Assembly: GCF_018137985.1 (NCBI RefSeq)
Contig: NZ_CP073084.1
Location: 1,302,001-1,366,000, forward strand
From: Streptococcus oriscaviae
GTDB taxonomy: Bacteria > Bacillota > Bacilli > Lactobacillales > Streptococcaceae
Length of the DNA: 64,000 nucleotides
Direction of reading: 5' to 3'
Shown here in pieces: positions 1-7,389 of the stretch (position 1 is the first letter of the stretch; each line of letters starts with the position of its first letter). Under the pieces are notes generated by a model that was given only the letters and a program-made list of their open reading frames with translations, ran no database searches and was not told the origin of the DNA. A program made the translations under genes and the position numbers.

Positions 1-1261
1 GCGGCCCAAATCCATTGATGAGGTAATCGGTCAGGAGCACCTGGTCGGTCCTGGAAAGATTATCCGCCGCATGATTGATGCCAATATGCTGTCGTCCATG
101 ATTCTCTACGGTCCGCCAGGGATTGGCAAGACCTCGATTGCGTCCGCCATTGCTGGCACGACCAAGTATGCCTTTCGGACCTTTAATGCCACGACAGATA
201 ACCAAAAACGCCTGCAGGAAATCGCTGAGGAAGCTAAATTTTCTGGCGGTCTGGTTCTCATGCTCGATGAGATCCACCGCCTCAACAAGACCAAACAGGA
301 CTTTCTACTTCCTCTCTTGGAAAATGGCAATATTATCATGATTGGGGCAACGACTGAAAATCCCTTCTTCTCAATTCTGCCTGCCATTCGCAGTCGGGTG
401 CAGATTTTTGAATTGCAGCCTTTGCAAACCAGCCACATCCGACAAGCCTTGGAACTAGCTCTGACAGACACCGAACGCGGTTTTGATTTCCCCGTCACCA
501 TTGAGCCTGAGGCTCTGGATTTTCTGGCAAATGCTACCAACGGCGACCTGCGTGCCGCTTACAATTCGCTGGAATTAGCTGTGCTTTCCACCAAGGAAAG
601 CGACGACGGTAGCCGCCACATTGACCTAGACGCTGTGGAAAATAGCCTGCAAAAGTCCTACATCAGCATGGACAAGAACGGCGATGCCCATTACGACATC
701 CTCTCGGCCCTGCAGAAATCCATTCGGGGGAGTGATGTCAATGCTAGCCTCCACTATGCCGCTCGTTTGATTGAGGCAGAAGACCTGCCTAGTCTGGCTC
801 GTCGCTTGACGGTCATTGCCTATGAAGACATCGGATTGGCCAATCCAGAGGCACAGATTCATACCGTGACAGCCCTTGAAGCGGCCCAGAAAATCGGATT
901 TCCAGAAGCCCGGATTTTGATTGCCAATGTAGTCATTGATTTGGCCCTTTCTCCAAAATCCAATTCTGCCTATCTGGCTATGGACGCGGCCCTAGCTGAT
1001 TTGCGGAAAAACGGTCATCTGCCTATTCCCAATCACCTGCGGGATGGCCACTATGCTGGCAGCAAGGAGCTGGGAAATGCCATTGGCTACCAGTATCCAC
1101 ATGCCTATCCTGAAAAATGGGTAGACCAGCAATACCTGCCCGACAAGTTACTTCATGCGGACTACTTTACCGCCAACGACACTGGGAAATACGAGCGGGC
1201 CTTGGGTTTGACCCAAGAAAAAATCAAAAAATTACAAAAAAATCGGCAGAAAAACAACTGA
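1..1261 (+). CDS. rarA: Replication-associated recombination protein RarA/MgsA (5' end cut by window)
   Basis: AAA+ ATPase of the clamp-loader-like RarA/MgsA family, which acts at stalled replication forks. The reading frame is open from base 2 (RPKSIDEVIGQEHLVGPG, the typical start region of the family), so the gene begins just before the window; the ATG at 71 is internal. Visible are Walker A GPPGIGKT, Walker B LMLDEIHR, the sensor-1 region GATTENP and the C-terminal family signature HYAGSKELGNAIGYQYPH. Only a few N-terminal residues are missing. It is followed by an RNA gene and tRNA-Lys. Function is taken from the family. Confidence 0.95.
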   Translation, partial: RPKSIDEVIGQEHLVGPGKIIRRMIDANMLSSMILYGPPGIGKTSIASAIAGTTKYAFRTFNATTDNQKRLQEIAEEAKFSGGLVLMLDEIHRLNKTKQDFLLPLLENGNIIMIGATTENPFFSILPAIRSRVQIFELQPLQTSHIRQALELALTDTERGFDFPVTIEPEALDFLANATNGDLRAAYNSLELAVLSTKESDDGSRHIDLDAVENSLQKSYISMDKNGDAHYDILSALQKSIRGSDVNASLHYAARLIEAEDLPSLARRLTVIAYEDIGLANPEAQIHTVTALEAAQKIGFPEARILIANVVIDLALSPKSNSAYLAMDAALADLRKNGHLPIPNHLRDGHYAGSKELGNAIGYQYPHAYPEKWVDQQYLPDKLLHADYFTANDTGKYERALGLTQEKIKKLQKNRQKNN

Positions 1262-1344
1262 GAACAGGGGGTTGTCTGACAACGCTTCCATTTTTTGTAC
1301 GATTTTCTCTTGATTTTTATCCAAAATGTGGTAAGATAAAATCA

Positions 1345-1545
1345 GAAATAAGAACTGCTGTGGTATACGAATTCATACCTATGTGTTGACCGACTATTTT
1401 TGTATTACTAGGGAGACAAAGATCTTTTGACAGTATGCAGGCTGGCACACCCAGAAGCAACTAAGTCAGAAACACGTCACCCACCTGCTTTTAGCGTGCG
1501 GGATCAATACAATCTTTGAATAACCGGTACCAATACAGCATTTTT
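1345..1545 (+). ncRNA. Probable 6S RNA (SsrS-like)
   Basis: About 200 nt between rarA and tRNA-Lys without a credible ORF. A long-range closing helix is visible: TGCTGT near 1357 pairs with ACAGCA near 1534, continued by GGTA with TACC, and the 3' side runs into a T-run (1541-1549). A plausible promoter lies upstream (TTGATT near 1312, TAAGAT near 1334). One long imperfect rod with an open middle is the 6S architecture, whose RNA binds and inhibits the housekeeping RNA polymerase. Assignment rests on fold and size; both ends are approximate. Confidence 0.55.
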
Positions 1546-1550
1546 CTTTC

Positions 1551-1623
1551 CCTTCCTTAGCTCAGTTGGTAGAGCAGTGGACTCTTAATCCATGGGTCGA
1601 AGGTTCGAGTCCTTCAGGGAGGA
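1551..1623 (+). tRNA. tRNA-Lys (anticodon CTT)
   Basis: Full cloverleaf of 73 nt. Acceptor CCTTCCT pairs with AGGGAGG (one T-G wobble), D-arm GCTC/GAGC, anticodon stem GTGGA/TCCAT with loop CTCTTAA giving anticodon CTT, and T-arm GAAGG/CCTTC with loop TTCGAGT. CCA is not encoded. Its 3' end is the insertion site of the mobile element; the element restores the same sequence, so the tRNA stays intact. Confidence 0.97.
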
Positions 1624-1664
1624 TAATTCGATATCTCCTTAAGCCTTGTCCTGCAAGGCTTTTT
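1612..1664. repeat. attL core repeat (tRNA-Lys 3' end plus terminator)
   Basis: 53 bp repeated at 27618-27670 with one difference (T at 1628 against C at 27634). It covers the last 12 nt of tRNA-Lys and the downstream hairpin. Confidence 0.92.
1642..1664 (+). terminator. tRNA-Lys terminator inside attL
   Basis: AGCCTTG, loop TCCTG, CAAGGCT, then T5. An identical copy in attR at 27648-27670. Confidence 0.85.
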
Positions 1665-1680
1665 CTTGTTTTTGAAGGAA

Positions 1681-1705
1681 ATTTGGTCAAAATTTGGTCA
1701 AAAAC
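1681..1705. repeat. Left arm-type integrase-binding repeats (candidate)
   Basis: Two direct copies of ATTTGGTCAAA, 11-bp period, just inside attL. The same doublet recurs just inside the right end (27492-27515), as expected for arm sites of a Tn916-type integrase. Confidence 0.6.
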
Positions 1706-1719
1706 TCTTTTTCTTAAAA

Positions 1720-2853
1720 TCATCTTTGAATAACTAACAATTCTCTTATTTCCTGAAAACCTTCTTTTTCAATTTCCTGTAATAAATGACCATAGGTTTC
1801 CATTAGCTGCTGAATATCTTTATGACCTAAGATTTTAGCTACCACCCAAATATCAACTTTCTTAGCTAATAAATAACTTCCATAGCTATGCCTTCCACTA
1901 TAAGCAGTCAACTTATAGTCACAGCCCATACCTGCTAACACTTTATTTAAATACTTACTAATAGCTGTACTTGTTGGAACTCCATATAACCAATCAAAAA
2001 ATACCAATTTTTCAGGATTAGTTACCCCTTTTTCTGACAAAATCCGTTCTTGTTTATGCTGTAAAAGTTTTAAAATAGTAGCCAACTCAGCACTCATCGG
2101 AACTACTCTCTCTGACCACTTATTTTTTGAAGGATAAAAACTATTGCTATCTCCTGAATAGCGACGATAAGTCTTTATGACCATCTTTTCAAAATCAATA
2201 TCAGGCCAACATAAACCTGCTCCCTCTCCCGGACGAAAACCAGTTGTGAAGTACAAATATAATAGCACCGGTGTAACTGAGTCACTTTCAGAAATACGCT
2301 TTTTCAACTCAATTAGCAATCTTTCATATTCTTCCATACTTCTAATATGTTTGTCGGCAGCCTTTTTTCTACTTGTTTCACCTTCAAAAACGATTTCCTC
2401 AGTGAAATTAGTAAGTAACGCGCCATCACGTTGAGCCATCACTAAAACAGATTGAACAACTTTATTAAAACGTCTAACTTGATCTACTAAGACTCTGCTA
2501 CAATAGTCATTTATAAACTTTTGGTATTGACTATGCGTTATTTCAGTTACAGGCATATCTCCAAAATTTTCCTTAATGACTTTGCCACGTTGAATATGCT
2601 TATCTTTAGATGATTTTGCTAATTTACTTGGTACAATTATCAACTCATGCCACTTGAGCCACAATTCGTACAAAGTAGCTTTTGGTGTAAAAACATTCGT
2701 CAAAAGCAATTTTCTTTCAATTTCAACCGCATTATACATAGCTTCTCTCTTGGTTTTAAACCCTGAATCAAAAGCTATTACACAACCTTTTTTATCAAAT
2801 ACTCTATAATCCCAAAGTTTATGTTTACCTCTTTTTCTATATGATATAGACAC
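1720..2853 (-). CDS. int: Tyrosine site-specific integrase of the ICE
   Basis: 377 residues. The N-terminal part resembles the AP2-like arm-binding domain (YRKRGKHKLWDYRVFDKKG), then a SAM-like core-binding domain around residues 55-160, then the catalytic domain. Catalytic landmarks are Arg in TTGFRPGEG, SGRHSYGSYL, LGHKD and the nucleophile Tyr in METYGHLL. The usual HxxR box reads YSGR, so its first His is replaced by Tyr. The start is GTG at 2853, supported by AAAGGAGAAGAA just upstream. It excises and integrates the element at tRNA-Lys, and transcription points toward attL, as usual for this family. Confidence 0.93.
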   Translation of the reverse strand: MSISYRKRGKHKLWDYRVFDKKGCVIAFDSGFKTKREAMYNAVEIERKLLLTNVFTPKATLYELWLKWHELIIVPSKLAKSSKDKHIQRGKVIKENFGDMPVTEITHSQYQKFINDYCSRVLVDQVRRFNKVVQSVLVMAQRDGALLTNFTEEIVFEGETSRKKAADKHIRSMEEYERLLIELKKRISESDSVTPVLLYLYFTTGFRPGEGAGLCWPDIDFEKMVIKTYRRYSGDSNSFYPSKNKWSERVVPMSAELATILKLLQHKQERILSEKGVTNPEKLVFFDWLYGVPTSTAISKYLNKVLAGMGCDYKLTAYSGRHSYGSYLLAKKVDIWVVAKILGHKDIQQLMETYGHLLQEIEKEGFQEIRELLVIQR

Positions 2854-2901
2854 TTCTTCTCCTTTCCAATCAAGGAGTTTATCCCTGATAGTATATCACA
2901 T

Positions 2902-3261
2902 TTATTTAAACAACAATATTGACGCAAAGTTTTCTTCAAAATATTTTCGTGTTCTGGATGCCAAAAATCTGTATGGACTACCTTTTCTTATTGGGTATAA
3001 TACAAACCCGTTCTTGTTTCGTTCAATGTCCATTTCATCTTTAAAACGCGGATTTAACAAAATTTCGTTAATCAGTGTGCTGCGACTAATGCTCAATAAC
3101 TCTAATACATCATCAACAACCCACCAACGCCCTTCCTCAGACTTGGCCAGCAATTCTAAGTACTCTTCTTTATCCATCACTACCAGATTTTCTGGTACAG
3201 GTATTGATACATTGAATACCTGACTTTGTTTTAATTTTTGCTTTTCTAATAATGCTCCCAT
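2902..3261 (-). CDS. DUF771 family protein, possible excisionase/DNA-binding factor
   Basis: 119 residues from the ATG at 3261, chosen because AGAGGAA lies 4-5 bases upstream; the frame is open further up but only through a repeated non-coding segment. The C-terminal half carries the DUF771 pattern (RWWVVDDVLELLSISRSTL, then LNPRFKDEMD and GSPYRFLASRTRKYFEENF), a winged-helix-like domain found beside phage and ICE integrases. The position 48 bp before int and this fold suggest a recombination directionality factor or regulator; that role is inferred. Confidence 0.7.
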   Translation of the reverse strand: MGALLEKQKLKQSQVFNVSIPVPENLVVMDKEEYLELLAKSEEGRWWVVDDVLELLSISRSTLINEILLNPRFKDEMDIERNKNGFVLYPIRKGSPYRFLASRTRKYFEENFASILLFK

Positions 3262-3274
3262 ATAATTCCTCTTT

Positions 3275-3379
3275 CTATTATCCGAACAAAATCTCACATC
3301 GATAAGCCGATGTCGGTTGGTTTTACCGAACAAAACCTCGCCCAGGTAGCCAACTTTTTCGATTCTATTCCGAACATTC
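3275..3379. repeat. 105-bp direct repeat, copy 1
   Basis: Matches 3435-3539 over its whole length with scattered differences. It contains a hairpin ACATCG-ATAAGC-CGATGT (about 3296-3313) that is broken in copy 2. It lies directly upstream of the DUF771 gene and ends in CCGAACATTC. Confidence 0.9.
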
Positions 3380-3390
3380 GATAGATGTTA

Positions 3391-3432
3391 AAAACAAAAA
3401 AATAAAGCAAGCCACAAAGCAGTGACTTGCTT
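3391..3432 (-). terminator. Terminator of the leftward conjugation operon
   Basis: On the minus strand AAGCAAG..CAC..GTG..CTTGCTT hairpin followed by TTATTTTTTTG. It lies between the two 105-bp repeats, after the last conjugation gene. Confidence 0.75.
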
Positions 3433-3434
3433 CT

Positions 3435-3539
3435 CTATTATCCAAACAAAATCTCACATCGATAAGCCGACATTGGCAGATTTTCCCGAACAAACCCTTG
3501 TCCAGGTAGCCAACTTTTTCGATTCTATTCCGAACATTC
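3435..3539. repeat. 105-bp direct repeat, copy 2
   Basis: Second copy of the 3275-3379 repeat, abutting the stop codon of the CHAP-domain gene. The internal palindrome is mutated (CGACAT instead of CGATGT). Confidence 0.9.
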
Positions 3540-4646
3540 CTATCTATGACCAATTACATAAGAAAGGGTTCTTGCAGTTGAGGCATCAATAACCCTATAA
3601 TTAACCATACCCAGACCTTTAAGATTGGCTTCTGAAATCAAGATAGAACCATCTGACTTCACATCTTCCACAAAAGCTACATGTCCATATGTAGGATCTG
3701 ATATTAACTCATACGGACTGAAAGAAATAGCAGCATGTTTCGTAGGTACATGTGTCACTACATATCCTGCTTTAAACTTCCAATCTCCACCATTGCCCAT
3801 ATACGGATCAAAGTGAATACCAAATGTTTTAGCTCGATTAAACACAAACCAAGTACATTGACCCCACGGATACGATTGTGCAATATACCCGTTAATATCA
3901 ATTGGACTATCCAATGTATAGCCACTAGGTAAGTCAAGTGTTATTTCACCCGGATTAGCGACTCCAGTTCCTCTAACAGTATTTCTACTTAGAGGAGCTT
4001 GCGGAGTACCACCATTCGCGTTGATAAAATCATCAACTCGCTTCATGACCTCGGCTCTACGTTTTCCACTGCCAGAAGTGTCTGTAAAATACAGACCACC
4101 TTCTGTGCTTACATTTAAGCTGCCGCTAGCATGTTTTCTAGCCTTATCATCTTGTACCTTGAAAGACTCATTTTTATTTGCCTTCAATGTAACCTTAGCA
4201 AGCTCGACAATCGCTATCTTGTCATTATAATTTGCCGCATTTTCCGGATTGCTATCAAAAGCACCATAGCCGAACATGTTAGCCCCGGGCAAACGAGCTA
4301 CTCCAGCAGTACCAAAGCCGGATTCCATCTGTGCCATAGCCACGATAGCTCGGACATCCACACCACTCTCACGCTCCCACTCCAAAAGCAAACGACCATT
4401 GATACGGCTCTTATCATAATCAATACCAGTTGAGGCCAAATAACCATCTAACTGAGTAGCAGTAATACCAAAACGCTTAACGAAAAGATTATGTGTATAT
4501 GGATCACCCGTAGACCAACTGTTGGTATATTCCGAGGTGTCCGAACGGCCAGATGAAAACAACATCAAAATAATTACAGGCAAAATCAAAGGGAATAATA
4601 CCAAACAACATACAAAAAACTTAGCTAATCTTTTCTTGCTTTTCAT
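3540..4646 (-). CDS. Bifunctional cell-wall hydrolase of the transfer machine (lysozyme-like + CHAP; Tn916 Orf14-like)
   Basis: 368 residues with one N-terminal membrane segment (residues about 8-31). A glycosidase/lysozyme-like domain follows (LLEWERESGVDVRAIVAMAQMESGFG, GANMFGYGAFD), then a C-terminal CHAP cysteine peptidase domain with Cys in WGQCTWFVFNRAK and His in YGHVAFVEDV. By analogy with Tn916 Orf14, CwlT and VirB1 it opens peptidoglycan locally for the conjugation channel. It is the last gene of the leftward operon, 2 bases after the LPXTG gene. Confidence 0.9.
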   Translation of the reverse strand: MKSKKRLAKFFVCCLVLFPLILPVIILMLFSSGRSDTSEYTNSWSTGDPYTHNLFVKRFGITATQLDGYLASTGIDYDKSRINGRLLLEWERESGVDVRAIVAMAQMESGFGTAGVARLPGANMFGYGAFDSNPENAANYNDKIAIVELAKVTLKANKNESFKVQDDKARKHASGSLNVSTEGGLYFTDTSGSGKRRAEVMKRVDDFINANGGTPQAPLSRNTVRGTGVANPGEITLDLPSGYTLDSPIDINGYIAQSYPWGQCTWFVFNRAKTFGIHFDPYMGNGGDWKFKAGYVVTHVPTKHAAISFSPYELISDPTYGHVAFVEDVKSDGSILISEANLKGLGMVNYRVIDASTARTLSYVIGHR

Positions 4647-4648
4647 GG

Positions 4649-5383
4649 TTATTTCTTAATTCGTTTTAAGAACGAGACAAGATTGTCTCGCCAAAAAACA
4701 ACCGCAGCCCCTGCCAAGGCAAAGACTCCAAGGAAGAACAAGATAATATTAAGCTCTTCACCTGTACGAGGAAGAACCTTTAATTCACCTGTATTCGTTT
4801 TAACCGCAACCGTGCCATCAGATTGCTTTACAGCCCCAATTTCAACAGCTTCTTTCAAGACTGGCCCAGCTTCAGTCTGAACCAATACAGCACCATCTTG
4901 CGTGCTTAGAATAACATCACCCTTATTCGTCACAATGGGCTCATCAATGACAGGTGTAGTGATAGGTTTAGCTTCACCCGTACTGCTTGCCCCGGTATTT
5001 TCTTCAGCTTTAATAGTAGCCTCATCTTTCACAACAGGAGCTGTCACTGTTTCTTCAGTTGGTTTTTCTCCCACGGTTGTTTCAATGGCTGGAGGTGTAT
5101 TAGGGTCAACCGGTACTTCTTCAGTTGATTCAATCGGTTTATCAGTTTCAATAGTCGTTCCTGATTCCTCAATAGGTTTTTCATCAGGTGTAGGAACAAC
5201 TTCAGCGGATGAACCTGATTCATTGACAATATTCTCTGTTGTTACAACTTCCTCAATAGGCGCATCAACCGCAACAGTAACCACTGTTTCTGCAGGAGGC
5301 ACTGGAACAGCCTCATCTGCTTTTACAACTGAAGATAAGCAACCACTTAGCACTAAAGCACTAATCACATAATGTTTTTTCAT
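4649..5383 (-). CDS. Small LPXTG cell-wall-anchored protein of the conjugation operon
   Basis: 244 residues: signal peptide, a long Pro/Glu/Thr/Val-rich low-complexity stalk (residues about 25-160) and a sorting signal LPRTG, hydrophobic stretch, FLKRIKK. The signal peptide also contains LSGC, a good lipobox, next to a possible signal peptidase I site (VKA-DEA), so the N-end processing is ambiguous. Its start overlaps the stop of the VirB6-like gene by 4 bases (ATGA). Surface proteins here may stabilise mating pairs; that role is inferred. Confidence 0.85.
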   Translation of the reverse strand: MKKHYVISALVLSGCLSSVVKADEAVPVPPAETVVTVAVDAPIEEVVTTENIVNESGSSAEVVPTPDEKPIEESGTTIETDKPIESTEEVPVDPNTPPAIETTVGEKPTEETVTAPVVKDEATIKAEENTGASSTGEAKPITTPVIDEPIVTNKGDVILSTQDGAVLVQTEAGPVLKEAVEIGAVKQSDGTVAVKTNTGELKVLPRTGEELNIILFFLGVFALAGAAVVFWRDNLVSFLKRIKK

Positions 5384-7389
5384 ATTCTTTCCTTTCTTTT
5401 TAAACGTCCTAATACAGACGTTGAAGTAGATTGTTTTTCTGATCTAGAATTTGAGAGGATTTTCTTCTTACGAAAATCTACAAATACTGAACGAGATTCT
5501 AATGATGTTTTCGTCTTTATCGACGGTGTTGATTGAAACAACGAGGAAGTCGATTCAGAACGAGTAGGAGATTTTAAAGGCTTGACCTTAACTGAAGGGA
5601 TAGAGCCTGACACTGAAGGTTTCGTTTCAGAATTAAGTTGAGCTTCTGAAGATCTGACCTTGACTGAAGGTACTTTCTGAAGCACTGACTTATCAAATCC
5701 TGATGGATCATGAAATTTCAGTGGTTTGGTTTCTGACTTGCGAAACTTCTCTGTTGCTCGTCGGAATTGAATAGCATTATTTAAACGCTTAATTCTCTGT
5801 CTGCGATTGGTTAGGTCAAGTCGGCCTGCCGCAATTTTATTTTGAGCAGACAATGATTTTTCCTGATGTTCTCTGCTTTCTAAACTATCTTGACGATAGC
5901 CTTTTGACATCAGGTCATGGATTAAAACTTGCCCCTTATGTTTCATATCCGCAATTTTTTGACGTGACTCAGAACGTTTCAAAAACTTAACTTCCTTATC
6001 TCTTTCTGTTTTCAAAGAAGCGACTTCAAAACTATCACCAGCACGCATTTTACGATTAACAGAACGATTAGTTGATATATGTTGATACCCCTTAGATACC
6101 ATATCATAACCAATCTTAGTGCCTGCGGTGGCCAACAACATCCCACCTCTAGTAGGCTTCTGTAACATTTCAAGACCCTTGCTTGCCGTCTGGATTGTCT
6201 TCTGCTTAAAGGTATTTAAAATCCGACCAGCAGGCGCTAAACGACCTCTTGTAAATAATCTTCCAATCCAACCTCTAAATCTCCACATCAGATAATAAGT
6301 GACAGCACGCATAAATACAGACATGATAATACTTCCACCAAACAACAACAAATAAAAATCATTTAAGGAAGTATTGAACAGCATAAACAGCGTTGAAAAA
6401 ATACCAACCAAACCAGAGATTAACAACGCACCGGCAACCGTCTTAGAAGTGTTGAAAATCACCTGAGAGAAGAATGGGAAAATAGCTATCAGCAATAAAA
6501 ATGGTAAAAAGTAAAAGATAAACAATACCGAGGTCTTCAGGAAGAAACCAAAGATAGAAAAGGCAACTAGCACAATACCAAACAAATTAACTTCTACAAA
6601 CATCACTAATATGTAAGCAAACTTATTCCCTAAAGTACGGATATTTTTAACAATCGGTTCTTCCTTCGTACCAACTACATTCTTAATAAGTTCTCCTAAA
6701 ATCCTATAATCATCATTACCATCACGATAGCCAAACAGGGCTATAAGCTGATCGTCCGTTAGGTTATATTTACCATCTTTAGACATATCTGCGTTCATAC
6801 CCTGATAGGGTTTCCACATAACTTCTTCAAAGTAGGTCACAAGCGCCTGATTATCAGATGAACCCGTAAAACCATCCATCACACTTGAGGCTATATCATC
6901 TATTGTCGTTGATACACGATTATAGACCATAGACACGCCTGTTTCACCATTGCCAAGCGGGATATAGGCAGCACGAACAAAGGACATGGTAAAGATACCT
7001 ACAAGCATGATTTTAAAGATTGAACCACGACGGGTCACCTGCATATACAAAGCGTAGAGAAATAAAAAGACAACTGCGTATGGTACAATCGCATTGAATA
7101 CTGTTTCAAAAAAGGTTGCATTCTGATTGATAACCTTTTCAATCAGATCATCTACCGCACCCGTACCAGCACCCAAAACGTCATATAGCTTAACATAGAT
7201 TTCAAAGAAGAATTTCGCAAGCCATATCACACCATTAAAGATACTGTTCCATACATAGTCCAAACCGCTTAAAGGATTCCAATCAACATCCAACAACAGT
7301 TTTGAACCAATATCAGCTAAATCAATTTCTTGACCGGACTGAATCACATAGAAAGCACCATCTTTATACTCAAACAAGTTTGTACTCAT
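5380..7389 (-). CDS. VirB6/TrbL-like polytopic conjugation protein (Tn916 Orf15-like)
   Basis: About 669 residues from ATG 7389 (GGGAGG 8 bases upstream; the frame extends to a TTG at 7404 that is less likely). It has an N-terminal extracellular/amphipathic part and five to seven membrane segments between residues about 90 and 400. A long charged cytoplasmic tail rich in Lys/Arg/Ser runs from about 400 to the end. Topology, length and position between VirB4 and the cell-wall hydrolase match the Orf15/VirB6 channel component. The 4-base overlap with virB4 suggests translational coupling. Confidence 0.85.
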   Translation of the reverse strand: MSTNLFEYKDGAFYVIQSGQEIDLADIGSKLLLDVDWNPLSGLDYVWNSIFNGVIWLAKFFFEIYVKLYDVLGAGTGAVDDLIEKVINQNATFFETVFNAIVPYAVVFLFLYALYMQVTRRGSIFKIMLVGIFTMSFVRAAYIPLGNGETGVSMVYNRVSTTIDDIASSVMDGFTGSSDNQALVTYFEEVMWKPYQGMNADMSKDGKYNLTDDQLIALFGYRDGNDDYRILGELIKNVVGTKEEPIVKNIRTLGNKFAYILVMFVEVNLFGIVLVAFSIFGFFLKTSVLFIFYFLPFLLLIAIFPFFSQVIFNTSKTVAGALLISGLVGIFSTLFMLFNTSLNDFYLLLFGGSIIMSVFMRAVTYYLMWRFRGWIGRLFTRGRLAPAGRILNTFKQKTIQTASKGLEMLQKPTRGGMLLATAGTKIGYDMVSKGYQHISTNRSVNRKMRAGDSFEVASLKTERDKEVKFLKRSESRQKIADMKHKGQVLIHDLMSKGYRQDSLESREHQEKSLSAQNKIAAGRLDLTNRRQRIKRLNNAIQFRRATEKFRKSETKPLKFHDPSGFDKSVLQKVPSVKVRSSEAQLNSETKPSVSGSIPSVKVKPLKSPTRSESTSSLFQSTPSIKTKTSLESRSVFVDFRKKKILSNSRSEKQSTSTSVLGRLKRKERI

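Noticed and set aside
1366..1373. TACGAATT, 7 of 8 matches to a SigX box
   Set aside because: It lies inside the probable 6S RNA, within the closing helix, and has no gene at promoter distance.
3365..3553. 62-codon ORF on the minus strand across the second 105-bp repeat
   Set aside because: No ribosome site, and it only exists because the repeat happens to be open; it overlaps the terminator of the transfer operon.
4902..5372. 156-codon ORF opposite the LPXTG protein gene
   Set aside because: Repetitive Ser/Thr/Val translation is the mirror of the Pro/Glu/Thr-rich stalk on the other strand; no ribosome site.
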